Shown: positions 27,357 to 37,274, numbered from the stretch's first letter. The stretch is 64,000 nt of DNA from Thermococcus bergensis (GCF_020386975.1 NZ_JABFNK010000003.1:124001-188000); one strand, 5' to 3'. The notes: a model not told the origin generated them from the letters alone. Translations and numbers: made by a program.

Positions 27357-28754
27357 ATGAAAAAATTTGCGAGCCTTTCGATTTTGATCATTGTATTGCT
27401 CAGTACAGTCGCCGCAGGATGTATTGGCGGAGAAGGAACCCAGACAGGAACACAAACTGGAGGAGAGGGAATAACCCTTGTCGTTTTGACGAGACATGAC
27501 GTGACAATACAAGTGATGGCAAAGAAGATGTTCCTCCAAAGCGACATAGCAAAACAGTACAACATCAAGGATGTGAAGTTTATAAAAGCTCATGAGTCAC
27601 TGTGGCCGGACTACATAGAAAAAGGAGCCGACGTTGGATGGGGAGGAGGGCCAACACTCTTTGATGACCTCTTCAAGAACAATTACCTCGCTCCCATAGA
27701 AGACCAAAATGTTCTCGGGCTTATTGGCACCCAAATCCAAGAAACAATTGCTGGAATGCCCATGGTAAGAAAAGGAGATGATGGAAAAGTATACTGGATC
27801 GCAGCGGCATTATCTTCATTTGGATTCACTGTGAACCATGATGTTCTTGAGAGATGGAGCCTTCCTGTTCCCCAAGGGTGGGAGGACATAGCAAGTGAAA
27901 CCTTCGCCATGGATCCACCTCAAGTAGGAATTGCCGATCCAACAAGAAGTACTTCAAATACGAGGATTTACCAGATAATTCTCCAGGCTTTTGGATGGGA
28001 TGAAGGATGGAAGGTTCTCACGCTAATTGCTGCAAATTCAAAGATTTATGACGCCAGTGATGCCGTTAGAGAAGCGGTAATTGCAGGAGACATAGCTGTC
28101 GGAAGTACAATCGACTTTTACGGATACACTGCAATGAAGTTGAATCCTTCTTGTGAGTACATCATTCCAAAGGGACAGAGCATTATAAACGGTGACCCAA
28201 TAGCCCTTCTTGTGAATTCAAAACAAAAAGAGGCTGCACAGGCGTTTATTTACTGGGTTCTAACGGAAGGGCAAAAGATATGGCTTGATGAGGAGATAAA
28301 CAGATTACCAGTCAATCCAAGCGTATTTGATACTCCAGAAGGACAAAAGAGACCCGACCTGAAGAAAGCTTATGAAAGCGCTCTAACCACACAAGGAATA
28401 GAATTCGACGACAATAAAGCTCTAGCTACAATAAACTCAATGCAGCTCTATTTCAAGGCTACATTAGTCGATGCAAACCAAGAGCTCCACAGAGCATGGG
28501 TTTCATTAGCTAAGGCCTACAAAGAAGGAAAGATAAGTGAAGAGAAATACAAAGAGCTAAAAGCAAGGCTCCTTGAGCCTGTAAAGTTCAAAGACCCAGA
28601 TACGGGAGAAATTGTGACCTTAACAGAGGAATACGCAGAAAAAATCAACGACAGACTTGCAAAGGATGCTTCGTTTAGAGACACCTTGATGCAAGAATGG
28701 AGAGATGCTGCAAGAGAGAAATATCAAAGCATCCTCGCGGAGGTGCAAGGATGA
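27357..28754 (+). CDS. ABC substrate-binding lipoprotein, iron/thiamine/aminoethylphosphonate class
   Basis: About 465 residues. Lipobox AAGCIGG near residue 21 and a Gly/Thr linker anchor it to the membrane. The fold is that of COG1840-type binding proteins, with GWGGGPTLFDDL, AALSSFGFTVNHDVL and DPTRSTSNTRIYQIILQAFGWDEGW (about residues 180-204). It is longer than usual because of a charged, helical C-terminal extension after about residue 340. GGGGTGAAG precedes ATG 27357. The stop overlaps the permease start (ATGA). Ligand unknown; neighbouring phosphoesterase argues for a phosphorus compound but iron or thiamine are equally compatible with the family. Confidence 0.82.
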   Translation: MKKFASLSILIIVLLSTVAAGCIGGEGTQTGTQTGGEGITLVVLTRHDVTIQVMAKKMFLQSDIAKQYNIKDVKFIKAHESLWPDYIEKGADVGWGGGPTLFDDLFKNNYLAPIEDQNVLGLIGTQIQETIAGMPMVRKGDDGKVYWIAAALSSFGFTVNHDVLERWSLPVPQGWEDIASETFAMDPPQVGIADPTRSTSNTRIYQIILQAFGWDEGWKVLTLIAANSKIYDASDAVREAVIAGDIAVGSTIDFYGYTAMKLNPSCEYIIPKGQSIINGDPIALLVNSKQKEAAQAFIYWVLTEGQKIWLDEEINRLPVNPSVFDTPEGQKRPDLKKAYESALTTQGIEFDDNKALATINSMQLYFKATLVDANQELHRAWVSLAKAYKEGKISEEKYKELKARLLEPVKFKDPDTGEIVTLTEEYAEKINDRLAKDASFRDTLMQEWRDAAREKYQSILAEVQG

Positions 28755-30595
28755 AGGTTAGCAAATGGAGTGAGAGACTGTTTGGGACTCCACTGTTCGA
28801 CCCCCTTGTCGCTTTCTCTTATATTTTTCCACTGTTGTACCTGATAGTGTTTTTGATAGTCCCCGTTCTATCTATGCTGCTTATAGCCTTCACGTATGAT
28901 GGAAATATTTCCCTCCACTGGTTTAAGAGCATACTCACCGATTCTTACTATATCCAAATACCCCCACGAGGGGAGTTTGCCCAAAAATTGGCGACCTCCA
29001 CCGGAGAAAGCTTATATTTAATCAGAGGGCTAGACTTCGGGGTCGTATTGAACTCTCTTGTTGTCGCCATATTAGTAACGCTCCTTACGGCAATATTAGG
29101 AACTGTCTTTGCCTTTGTGATGGCGAGATACAACTTCAAAGGGAAGAATTTCTTTAGAATTGCCCTCTTCATCCCACTGCTGGTAACTCCATTTGTGAAT
29201 GCCTACGTCATAAAGCAAATGTTCAGCGAATATGGCCTTATAAACTACATCTTTCACGAAGTCCTCCACATCCTTCCGTTTAGGATTAAAATAGACGGTT
29301 TAGCCGGTGTGGTTTTAGCTCAAGCTATGGCATACTACCCGATAGTTTACCTGAACGCCTATGCGAGCTTTATCAACATAGACCCAACCCTTGAGGAGCA
29401 GGCAGAAAACCTTGGAAGCAGGGGATTTCACCTCTTTAGAACGGTAACATTCCCCCTCGCTCTCCCTGGAATTGCTGCAGGGGCAACCCTAGTCTTTATA
29501 TTCAGCCTCGAGGACTTAGCAGCACCCGTTGTTTTCCATGGGGACCCATTAGCCAAGAAGCTCATGTCATACCAGATATTCAGCAAGTTCATCTATGGTC
29601 TTGGTGAAAGAAGCCCAGAAATAGCCGCCCTTTCAATAATAATGCTCGCCTTAGCAGTAATTGCTTTCCTCGGCATAAGGAAGTACGTGGGCTTGAGACA
29701 GTATGCAATGTTAAGTAAAGGCGGAAGATGGAAGCCAAGAATAAGCGAGCCAAAACCATGGCAGACCCTTTTGATCTACTTAGTCCTCCTCCCAGTGTTG
29801 TTAATCACAATCTTCCCACAATTGGGTGTGGTCATGCTTGCTTTTTCAGAAAGATGGACCACAACCGTCCTTCCGCAGGGATTCACAATTGACTACATCA
29901 AAGAAATGATACTGAACCCCGACGTGAGAAGGTTTATTGTAAACAGCCTTGTCTACTCCGGAGCAGCTGTAATTCTCATAGTACTGCTCTCAATAACCTC
30001 ATCCTACGCTACAAGCAGATTCAAAGGCATTCTAAGTCCCGTCCTTGAGAGCATAGTGATACTCCCAATTGCGGTACCGGGAATCGTGGTAGCAATGGGA
30101 TACTTCTATTTCTTCTCAGCGGTAACTCCAGAGAATTCACCGCTAAATCCAACATCGCTCTATGGATTTAACCCGGCACTGGTGTTGATACTTGCTTACT
30201 CTATAAGAAGGCTCCCGTTTGCAGCAAGATCCGTTTATGCTGGCCTGCAGCAGGTTCATGTTTCTCTAGAAGAAGCCTCCATGAACCTCGGCGCCTCAAG
30301 ATGGAAAACGATAATTGGAATTTTGTTGCCGCTGATATCTCTGAACGCTTTTGGAGGAGCAATGCTGAGCTTTGTTTATTCAATGAGCGAAACAAGCGTT
30401 GGAATAACCCTTGGTTCAATAAACATGGAACAGGCACCAATAACGGCATTCATGAAAGAAGTCCTGATGTCCGCAGCGGGCAGTATAAACATAGCAGCAG
30501 CATTAGGTGTTCTCTTGATAGTTGTGCAGATAACTGCTATTGTGGTAGTTAATATAATCACAAAGCAAAGATACTCCTTCATTGGGCTAACATGA
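28751..30595 (+). CDS. ABC permease with two fused transmembrane domains (FbpB/ThiP/PhnU-V-like)
   Basis: 614 residues with about twelve membrane spans, the fused arrangement typical of Fe3+ and thiamine importers. Two EAA loops are visible: TLEEQAENLGSRGFHLFRTVTFPLALPG in the first half and SLEEASMNLGASRWKTIIGILLPL in the second. ATG 28751 overlaps the binding-protein TGA; GGAGGTG lies nine bases upstream. The ATPase follows after nine bases. Confidence 0.88.
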   Translation: MKVSKWSERLFGTPLFDPLVAFSYIFPLLYLIVFLIVPVLSMLLIAFTYDGNISLHWFKSILTDSYYIQIPPRGEFAQKLATSTGESLYLIRGLDFGVVLNSLVVAILVTLLTAILGTVFAFVMARYNFKGKNFFRIALFIPLLVTPFVNAYVIKQMFSEYGLINYIFHEVLHILPFRIKIDGLAGVVLAQAMAYYPIVYLNAYASFINIDPTLEEQAENLGSRGFHLFRTVTFPLALPGIAAGATLVFIFSLEDLAAPVVFHGDPLAKKLMSYQIFSKFIYGLGERSPEIAALSIIMLALAVIAFLGIRKYVGLRQYAMLSKGGRWKPRISEPKPWQTLLIYLVLLPVLLITIFPQLGVVMLAFSERWTTTVLPQGFTIDYIKEMILNPDVRRFIVNSLVYSGAAVILIVLLSITSSYATSRFKGILSPVLESIVILPIAVPGIVVAMGYFYFFSAVTPENSPLNPTSLYGFNPALVLILAYSIRRLPFAARSVYAGLQQVHVSLEEASMNLGASRWKTIIGILLPLISLNAFGGAMLSFVYSMSETSVGITLGSINMEQAPITAFMKEVLMSAAGSINIAAALGVLLIVVQITAIVVVNIITKQRYSFIGLT

Positions 30596-30604
30596 GGTGA
30601 GAAT

Positions 30605-31669
30605 ATGGTTGAGGTCAGGCTTGAGAGTATAGTGAAAACTTTCGGTGAAACCGTTGCTCTGAAAGGTATCGATCTCCACATAAAACACGGAGAGCTATTT
30701 ACACTGCTCGGGCCAAGTGGATGCGGAAAATCGACCACGCTGAGGATAATTGCTGGTCTCGACTTCCCTGACAAAGGGCACCTGTACTTCGATGATGAAG
30801 AAGTGACCTACAAAAGTTCAAGTGAAAGAGGAGCTGTGCTGGTTTTCCAGAACTACGCATTATGGCCCCACATGACAGTTTATGACAACATTGCATATGG
30901 ACTCAAAATAAGAAAGCTCCCCAAGCAGGAAATCGAAAGAAGAGTAAAATGGGTCCTTGAGTTGGTTAAACTCCAAGGATACGAGGACAGATATCCCACA
31001 CAGCTCAGTGGTGGTCAGCAGCAGAGAGTTGCCATAGCCAGGGCACTTGTGGTAGAACCCAAGTTACTTCTGCTTGACGAGCCCCTCTCAAATCTGGACG
31101 CAAAACTCAGGTTAGAGATGAGGTCTGAAATAAGAAGGATACAGAGAGAACTTGATATCACAGCCATATACGTCACTCACGACCAAGAAGAAGCAATGGC
31201 AATAAGTGACAGGATAGCTGTGATGAACATAGGACAGATAGAACAAGTGGGCACACCAAAGGAAATCTACGAAGAGCCAAAAACCGAGTTTGTCGCATCG
31301 TTTATGGGAAAAACCAATGTAATTCCAGCCGAAGTTGTGGAAAGAGAGGGAGATAAAGTAACGGTTGAATTTGAAAACTTCAGACTTGATGGGCTTACAT
31401 ACAAAGACAAAAACGATAAAGTTGTCATAGTGATAAGACCAGAGCGCATCAGCTTACACCCCATCGAAAATGCCGTGGCAATAACGGGCAAAGTTGATCT
31501 TATAGAGTACTATGGATTTTTCATTGAAGTCGTTGGACTGTTTGGAGAAACTAGAATAATTGCCAGAACAATAAATGACAAGGACGTTGTCCACTTAAGA
31601 CCACAAGGCGAAGTGACATTCTACATAGACAGAAACGACATTCTTGTGCTCCCCAAACAAAACCTCTAA
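30605..31669 (+). CDS. ABC transporter ATPase (FbpC/PotA-like)
   Basis: 354 residues. Walker A GPSGCGKST (about 36-44), signature LSGGQQQRVAIARA, Walker B LLLLDEPLSNLDAKL, H-loop YVTHDQEEAM, and a C-terminal TOBE-like domain. GAGGTGAG precedes the ATG. It energises the fused permease encoded upstream. Confidence 0.9.
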   Translation: MVEVRLESIVKTFGETVALKGIDLHIKHGELFTLLGPSGCGKSTTLRIIAGLDFPDKGHLYFDDEEVTYKSSSERGAVLVFQNYALWPHMTVYDNIAYGLKIRKLPKQEIERRVKWVLELVKLQGYEDRYPTQLSGGQQQRVAIARALVVEPKLLLLDEPLSNLDAKLRLEMRSEIRRIQRELDITAIYVTHDQEEAMAISDRIAVMNIGQIEQVGTPKEIYEEPKTEFVASFMGKTNVIPAEVVEREGDKVTVEFENFRLDGLTYKDKNDKVVIVIRPERISLHPIENAVAITGKVDLIEYYGFFIEVVGLFGETRIIARTINDKDVVHLRPQGEVTFYIDRNDILVLPKQNL

Positions 31670-31701
31670 TTCTCTTTTTTCTTCCGTCGGAGGGTTTGAT
31701 A

Positions 31702-32304
31702 ATGGAAATTTTAAAAGAAGGTCAGATCTACGAAGTCCTCCTTGTAACCAAGTCAAACATAACTCCAGTTGGGGTTACCAGAAAAAACAAGAGACTGAAT
31801 TTCAAGCTTTTTGAGGGGAAGAGTGCCAGAGATATAAAGGAATATCCCTATGGAGCGATTCACATAACATGGGACGTTGAACTGCTGGTAAAAACCGCCC
31901 TAAATCTGCCGGTTGAAGTTGAGTTCGAAGATGCAAAATCAGTTCCCATCAGGAAAATCAAGGGGCTTCCCAGCATAGAAGGAAGGATAAAATTTTCCGA
32001 GAAGGAGATCGAAGACAAATTGGGGAAAGCACGTATTTTGGAGTGCTCATTGATTCCAACTTATGACGACCTACACCCGGTTTTAGTTCCTCCTCCCAGC
32101 CGGGTTGACTTCTACCTGCTGGAGATGGCCATACACCTCACAAGGCTGTATGTGACAACTAGATCATTGAATGTAGGAGAATCTCAAAAGCTCTACTCAA
32201 AGATTTGGGAAAGTTATCGGCTTTACAAAAAGCTTGGAGGCAATAGCGAACTCGCAGAGAAGATTATGGGGTTTGCAACTGCAGCTTTGAGATGGAACCC
32301 CTGA
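31702..32304 (+). CDS. DUF447 family protein (flavin-reductase-like split barrel)
   Basis: About 200 residues. The beginning EGQIYEVLLVTKSNITPVGVTRK matches the DUF447 family, archaeal proteins whose known structures show an FMN-binding split-barrel fold. The function is not settled. GGAGGG upstream supports ATG 31702. It lies 32 bp after the ABC ATPase and may be part of that operon, though a T-rich stretch (TTCTCTTTTTTCTTCC) separates them. Confidence 0.75.
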   Translation: MEILKEGQIYEVLLVTKSNITPVGVTRKNKRLNFKLFEGKSARDIKEYPYGAIHITWDVELLVKTALNLPVEVEFEDAKSVPIRKIKGLPSIEGRIKFSEKEIEDKLGKARILECSLIPTYDDLHPVLVPPPSRVDFYLLEMAIHLTRLYVTTRSLNVGESQKLYSKIWESYRLYKKLGGNSELAEKIMGFATAALRWNP

Positions 32305-32357
32305 GAAGGGGTGATAACTTTTTTAACGTTTGACTTCTCTATTATTTCGGTGATGTT

Positions 32358-34286
32358 ATGAAGCGAATACTCGCGTTTTTGCTGGCGTTTCTGACTTTGT
32401 CCTTGATTAATGTAAACCCGGCAAGTGCAGAAGCACTTCCCGGAGATATCCTAAAGATGCCGATGCCCGGAGCCCCTGCTATAGCACTTCCGGGGGAAAC
32501 AATAGAAATACAACCCCAAGAAGGCGTTGACATTACTGAGATTACAATTGTTTCTGTTATGAACGGTCCATACAAGCTTGAAATCCTGGAAAAGGGAAAT
32601 ACAATAAAAGCCAAAATACCTGAAAACGTTGTTCCAGATGTGTATTTCCTTCAAGTCAAGTCAAACAAAGGAGAGGTCATCATACCTAACGGCGTGTGGG
32701 TTCTCAAAGAATATCCAAAGGTGCTTAGGATTGCCCATTTGAGCGATACCCACGTCACAAGCGGAACCAAATTCGGCTATGTATGTGGAGAATACTTCCA
32801 GAGGGATATCAAGAAAATACAGGAGCTTTGTGACGGAGGTTTAATTGTCCCCCTCCACAGTTACGTTGCTACCGATAGTGCTTACACCTACTGGAGCATG
32901 GACGATAGAGTGGATGTTATAATAAGCACTGGAGACGTTGTTGATACCGCCGGAGACAGCAAAGGATACAAAATGCTCTTTGACATAATCTCTAGAGCAG
33001 CCGCTACAGGGAGGCCAACGATAATAGTCAAAGGAAACCACGATGACCCACCAAACTACTATCCCAAGCTGATAGGTCCAACCGACTATTACCTCACCAT
33101 AGGAAAGTTCCTTATTATAGCCCTGAATTCCCATGGAGACGAAGCCCATCCCTACATGGATCAACTTGAGTGGATGGAGAAAGTCCTTGAAGAACATCCG
33201 GATAAGATTCCAATAGTGATTGTCCACCATCCATACTGGTACTCCGCTCCCCAAGGGTGGATTGGAGGAAGAATTGAAGGTTTCACAGCGTTTGACGACA
33301 AAGACTGGGCAAACCTCACCCAATATGTCGGCTATTACTGGATCGGTGGGCCGGAGAAAACAACCGAAGACATAGCAAGGAGATTCCTTCAAGATGTGGA
33401 GAAGTATAACATAAAGCTTGTTATGAGCGGACACATCCACCACGACAAGCTTCACATCTACGTAGATAAAAACGGCAACGAGCACTGGTTTGTTACGTTA
33501 ACATCAACGGGAGCACCAGACAAAGAAACTAACCCTGCATCAAAGTCAGATTACAGCCCAACATGGTATGGCTCAAACATAGTTGAAATAGACGAAAACG
33601 GAAACGTTAGGTTGCCAGCGGTTGAAGAGATGTTCGGAACGCTTTTCAACGACTTCATTTCACTTCCAGTTCCCCAAGAGTTCATCACATTTAGGTGGAC
33701 AACGGACTTTGGAAGTGCCGTGAAGTTCATAAATCTACTCGGAGAAGAGAGCGGAAAGTTTGCCATAGAAGTCCCAGAGGGAGCAGAGGTTGATGCCAGC
33801 GTTACAAATGTCACTTACAAGCTTCTTGGGGAAAGAAAGATCGGAGACAAGACTTACGAGCTGTTTGAAATAGTTGTTCCTGAAGGAGTATCCCAGCTCG
33901 TAATAAGCAAGGGCAAGGACACAGAAAAGCCCGAGATAAGCATCCCCTACTTGACTCCTTCAAAACCAGTAAAAGGAAAACCATTTAAGGTCTACATAAG
34001 TGCCAAGGACAATCTCGGAATTAGAGATATCTACGTGGAGATAGAAGCCAATGGAAAAGTTGCAACATACCCAGCAGTACAGGCAAGTGGGGGGCAAGCA
34101 GATTACTTTATGGCAGAGATTCCTGAAGTTAATGCTGATGAATACGTCATAAGAGCAGTAGCCGTAGACTTCTATGGAAACAAAGCAACATTCGAGATGA
34201 CCGTTGGCGGAACACAAACGTGCGGGCCCGCAGCAATTCTAGCATTCTCCATAATCCCGCTTGCGCTATTTAGAAGAAAGAAATGA
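32358..34286 (+). CDS. Secreted metallophosphoesterase with CGP-CTERM tail
   Basis: 642 residues. Signal peptide (MKRILAFLLAFLTLSLI...ASA), an N-terminal beta domain, then a calcineurin-like core: LSDTHV (about 128), STGDVVDTAG (about 194), VKGNHDDP (about 223), VIVHHPYW (about 290) and MSGHIHHDK (about 357), i.e. all five metal-binding blocks. A further beta-sandwich domain follows, and the C-terminus CGPAAILAFSIIPLALFRRKK-like ending is the CGP sorting tail. It is expected on the outer membrane face, releasing phosphate from organic esters. GGTGATG precedes the ATG. It lies downstream of an importer and DUF447. Confidence 0.88.
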   Translation: MKRILAFLLAFLTLSLINVNPASAEALPGDILKMPMPGAPAIALPGETIEIQPQEGVDITEITIVSVMNGPYKLEILEKGNTIKAKIPENVVPDVYFLQVKSNKGEVIIPNGVWVLKEYPKVLRIAHLSDTHVTSGTKFGYVCGEYFQRDIKKIQELCDGGLIVPLHSYVATDSAYTYWSMDDRVDVIISTGDVVDTAGDSKGYKMLFDIISRAAATGRPTIIVKGNHDDPPNYYPKLIGPTDYYLTIGKFLIIALNSHGDEAHPYMDQLEWMEKVLEEHPDKIPIVIVHHPYWYSAPQGWIGGRIEGFTAFDDKDWANLTQYVGYYWIGGPEKTTEDIARRFLQDVEKYNIKLVMSGHIHHDKLHIYVDKNGNEHWFVTLTSTGAPDKETNPASKSDYSPTWYGSNIVEIDENGNVRLPAVEEMFGTLFNDFISLPVPQEFITFRWTTDFGSAVKFINLLGEESGKFAIEVPEGAEVDASVTNVTYKLLGERKIGDKTYELFEIVVPEGVSQLVISKGKDTEKPEISIPYLTPSKPVKGKPFKVYISAKDNLGIRDIYVEIEANGKVATYPAVQASGGQADYFMAEIPEVNADEYVIRAVAVDFYGNKATFEMTVGGTQTCGPAAILAFSIIPLALFRRKK

Positions 34287-34287
34287 C

Positions 34288-34308
34288 AGCTTTCTTTTTT
34301 ATTATTTT
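34288..34308 (+). terminator. T-rich terminator after the phosphoesterase gene
   Basis: CTTTCTTTTTTATTATTTTCG follows the stop codon at once, without a stable hairpin, as usual in archaea. Confidence 0.45.
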
Positions 34309-34379
34309 CGTTTCGTATACAGATCTCCTATAGAAGAGTTTTTAAACATACTTACCTCCCCCCTTCTGGGTGATGCCCT

Positions 34380-34991
34380 TTGAAATTTAAGGGGAAAGCT
34401 TTTGGCAATTTAGTTAGAATCGAATTTGAGATACTCAACCTTAGCGAGCTCAAGATTGAGGATTTAAGGGATTTTGATGTCGAGAATTTAAAAATCGAGC
34501 TTAAACCAAATTCTTCTGGGATAAAGATAATTGGAATATGGGAGGGCGAGGTAGAGAAGGCTGGTGAAGGTATAAAAAAAGCCCTTGAAGAGAGCTATAA
34601 ATTAAGAGAGAAGATACTGAACAGGATGAAAGCCAAGATTGAGAGAATAAGGGGAGTTATGAAAAAGCTTGGATTTACCGAAGAGGTTCTGGGCTATGGA
34701 AATATGATCAAATTCACAAAGAAAATTGGTGATTACGAAATAGCGGTTGTTGCTTCATCCAAAGACGACCTCATCAGGGTAGAGGTTTACGGAAACGACA
34801 AAAAGGTAATAAGCCCGGAGATTGAGAACTTCTTTGAAGATGTGGACGTAGAGGAGCTCGAAGTCTACGGATTGGACGAAGAGACACAAGAAGAAAGACT
34901 CGTAATAAATATTGAACTGCCTGAGGAAGAAGTGCCGGAGACAAAAATAGTAGAGACAATAAGATTAATCGAAAGCCTTTTGATGACCTAA
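34380..34991 (+). CDS. Conserved hypothetical protein, charged
   Basis: 203 residues, rich in Glu/Lys, with a coiled-coil-like centre (LREKILNRMKAKIERIRG) between two alpha/beta parts. A TATA-like TTTTTAAACATA (about 34339-34350) and GGTGATG precede a TTG start at 34380. Not recognised as a known family; it reads like a Thermococcales-specific protein. It converges, without gap, on the gene at 34992. Confidence 0.6.
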   Translation: MKFKGKAFGNLVRIEFEILNLSELKIEDLRDFDVENLKIELKPNSSGIKIIGIWEGEVEKAGEGIKKALEESYKLREKILNRMKAKIERIRGVMKKLGFTEEVLGYGNMIKFTKKIGDYEIAVVASSKDDLIRVEVYGNDKKVISPEIENFFEDVDVEELEVYGLDEETQEERLVINIELPEEEVPETKIVETIRLIESLLMT

Positions 34992-37148
34992 TTATTTATA
35001 TTTTGCCTCTAGTTGCACTTTCTTTATCTTTGCCATTAGTCCCTTATTGGGCAGATTATCCTCCTCCAAAATTTTACCATTCCTCAGATCTATCTTCGCA
35101 TAGTAAATAGACTCGTTGCCTATTAGTTTTATCACTGCATATCCCTTTTCCTTGTAAACAACTATCCTCTCCGTATTGAGACTCGTTTCATTGAACTTCT
35201 CACGGACATGCCTCTTATAGTTCTCTTCAATCGCCATCTCAGTCAGAAAAACATCACTCTTTAATATTTCCCCAGAACTTCTTCCTATCAAAAGCTCCCC
35301 CACTCTTTCTTCTCCAACAAACTTAACTTTCCAATTGTCATCAAGTGTTATTTCCTTTATGGCTGCAGGTATTCCTTTCTCTTCCAGAAACTTCTTTGCT
35401 ATCTCCTGTACTACCTCAATTTTCAGCTGCCTGTCTACTTCGGTCAGGATTTTCCCATCTTTGCTGAGGGATATTCTCAGAAGAGCTCTTTTGTTCTCAA
35501 GTTCCACCTCATAGGTGTCACTCTTCCTATCCAGCTTCTTTATACTCCACCCACCATATTTCTGAAGGATTATTTCCCTAGCTTTCTGGGGACTTATCTC
35601 AACGAAATAATCTATTATGTCCCCTGTTTTCCCATCGGCATTCACCTTGATCTTCCCATCATTACTCTCAAGGAGTATCTCTAACTGAGTTGCATCATGG
35701 AACTTAAAGTCAACAAGCTTAAGCCCCTTCATGTCAAAATTCTTTTCAAGAAGGCTCTTGGCGGAATTTGCGATCTGGTAAGGGTGAAGTAGATTTGCAG
35801 TTACTGTGTGTTCGCCATTTTCCAAGTTGAATTCAAGAACCACAACTCCCTTTGGAGTCATGACATCGGTTATTGCCCTATTTTCTTTTTCATCAAAGAA
35901 GACGACCTCTCCTTCAGGATACAGCTTGGCAACCTCCGAGAATATAGCTTCCCGTTTTAGTTTTGACTTTCTTTTTATTATCCTGCCACTATAAACGTGC
36001 AAAGCAATTCCGAAGACAAACCTCTTAGTTTGTCCACTTATAATAATCACAGGGCCCTTTTCTTCTACAGAAAGTTCCTCCGGACTCTCCCCAAGAGCGT
36101 TTTTGCACTCCTCCTTGGCTATCTCCACAAGCTTCTCCTTTGGAAGGGGTGCTATATCCACTTTGGCATCATCTGTCTTAAGGTCAACTTCAGCTTTGGC
36201 AGAGTTTATGCCAACTTTAAGTTTCAATAGGGCTTTATTTGGAACATAAACCCTTCTTCTGGAACTTAGATAAATATTTGTTTGAGGAATCTTGAGTTCA
36301 TCTGCAAGTTTTAGTTTGAGGGTCACTACCGCCTCATTTTGAGAAATGGGGGATTCTGTTTCAACTTTGCTCGCTTTTATCGCAGATTCACTTTCCAGAA
36401 GAGCTTTTGAAACTTTTCTCTCCAGCTCACCATCCCTGCTCACAAGGGGAATTACATCATCCTTTGACAAAACTATTGCTTCGTCTTTTATTACCTCTTC
36501 CCCGTCCTTCGTAGCGGACCATGAAATTATATAGCCTGCAGAAAGCTCAACTACCAGCCCCTCCAGGAAAACATCTTCCCTTTTTATTTTATACCTGGAT
36601 TCCATGAGAGCCATAACAGTTTCGAGAACCTTATTTGGCGAAAACGAATACAGCAATGGTGCATCCAGGTGTATAACTTTTAACATCCCTTTCCTTTTAA
36701 CTTCTTCCTCCTCTTTCCTCTTCTTTTTTTCGAATCTCTCAAGCAGCTCATTGGATATTGGAATGTCCCTGTCATTTAACTCCTTGACGAGCCTCTCCCC
36801 ATCCCAAGGAATTATTTTTCCCTTGTACTCGCGCCCTAAGAGTACCTTCGCATCTTTTGTAAACCCATCAACAGCAATAAAAACTCCCCTGTCAGCTTTA
36901 GCTTTTATAATGGACTCCATAAATTCTTCAACTTCATTGGAAGACACCAATTCCTCTGTCTTGACCTTTATTACATATTTCTCAAGCCCGGATATTGGAT
37001 CCTCACGAAGAGCTATGAAGTCTATGTTCCAATTTTCAGCAATTACTCTCTCGGCGTCTTTAAACCCTAAAGACTCAAGAAGATGTTGAACAACACGAAT
37101 CACTTCATCACTAGTTGCCGTCTTCAGCAGTTCCAACGTCCATCCCAT
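34992..37148 (-). CDS. Mrr-like PD-(D/E)XK domain protein with long repeat-bearing C-terminus
   Basis: 718 residues from ATG 37148 (an in-frame upstream start at 37208 exists). The first 130 residues follow the Mrr/restriction-endonuclease-like pattern: WNIDFIALRE, then a strand YVIKVKTEE, then AKADRGVFIAVDGFTKDAKVL. The usual catalytic E/Q-x-K is K-V-K here, so nuclease activity is doubtful. The remaining 550 residues contain about five repeats resembling PepSY units (a helix, a strand with an aromatic, then strand-turn such as ELLIGRSSGEILKSD or AKIDLRNGKILEED). No signal peptide. Function unknown; a sensor or nucleic-acid-binding role is possible. Confidence 0.6.
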   Translation of the reverse strand: MGWTLELLKTATSDEVIRVVQHLLESLGFKDAERVIAENWNIDFIALREDPISGLEKYVIKVKTEELVSSNEVEEFMESIIKAKADRGVFIAVDGFTKDAKVLLGREYKGKIIPWDGERLVKELNDRDIPISNELLERFEKKKRKEEEEVKRKGMLKVIHLDAPLLYSFSPNKVLETVMALMESRYKIKREDVFLEGLVVELSAGYIISWSATKDGEEVIKDEAIVLSKDDVIPLVSRDGELERKVSKALLESESAIKASKVETESPISQNEAVVTLKLKLADELKIPQTNIYLSSRRRVYVPNKALLKLKVGINSAKAEVDLKTDDAKVDIAPLPKEKLVEIAKEECKNALGESPEELSVEEKGPVIIISGQTKRFVFGIALHVYSGRIIKRKSKLKREAIFSEVAKLYPEGEVVFFDEKENRAITDVMTPKGVVVLEFNLENGEHTVTANLLHPYQIANSAKSLLEKNFDMKGLKLVDFKFHDATQLEILLESNDGKIKVNADGKTGDIIDYFVEISPQKAREIILQKYGGWSIKKLDRKSDTYEVELENKRALLRISLSKDGKILTEVDRQLKIEVVQEIAKKFLEEKGIPAAIKEITLDDNWKVKFVGEERVGELLIGRSSGEILKSDVFLTEMAIEENYKRHVREKFNETSLNTERIVVYKEKGYAVIKLIGNESIYYAKIDLRNGKILEEDNLPNKGLMAKIKKVQLEAKYK

Positions 37149-37274
37149 AATACCACGCCCACATAGTATGGTGGAATTCTTCATATAAATCAGTTTTGCA
37201 CAATACATCTACCACCTTTGGTGTTTAAAATAATCTTTTAACTGCGTCCCATTTACATTTCCACAGGTGAGACA

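Noticed and set aside
37205-37232. TACCAC-CTTTG-GTGTTT near the pgk promoter as a Tgr motif
   Set aside because: Three mismatches to TATCAC-N5-GTGATA; too weak compared with the gor and fbp sites.
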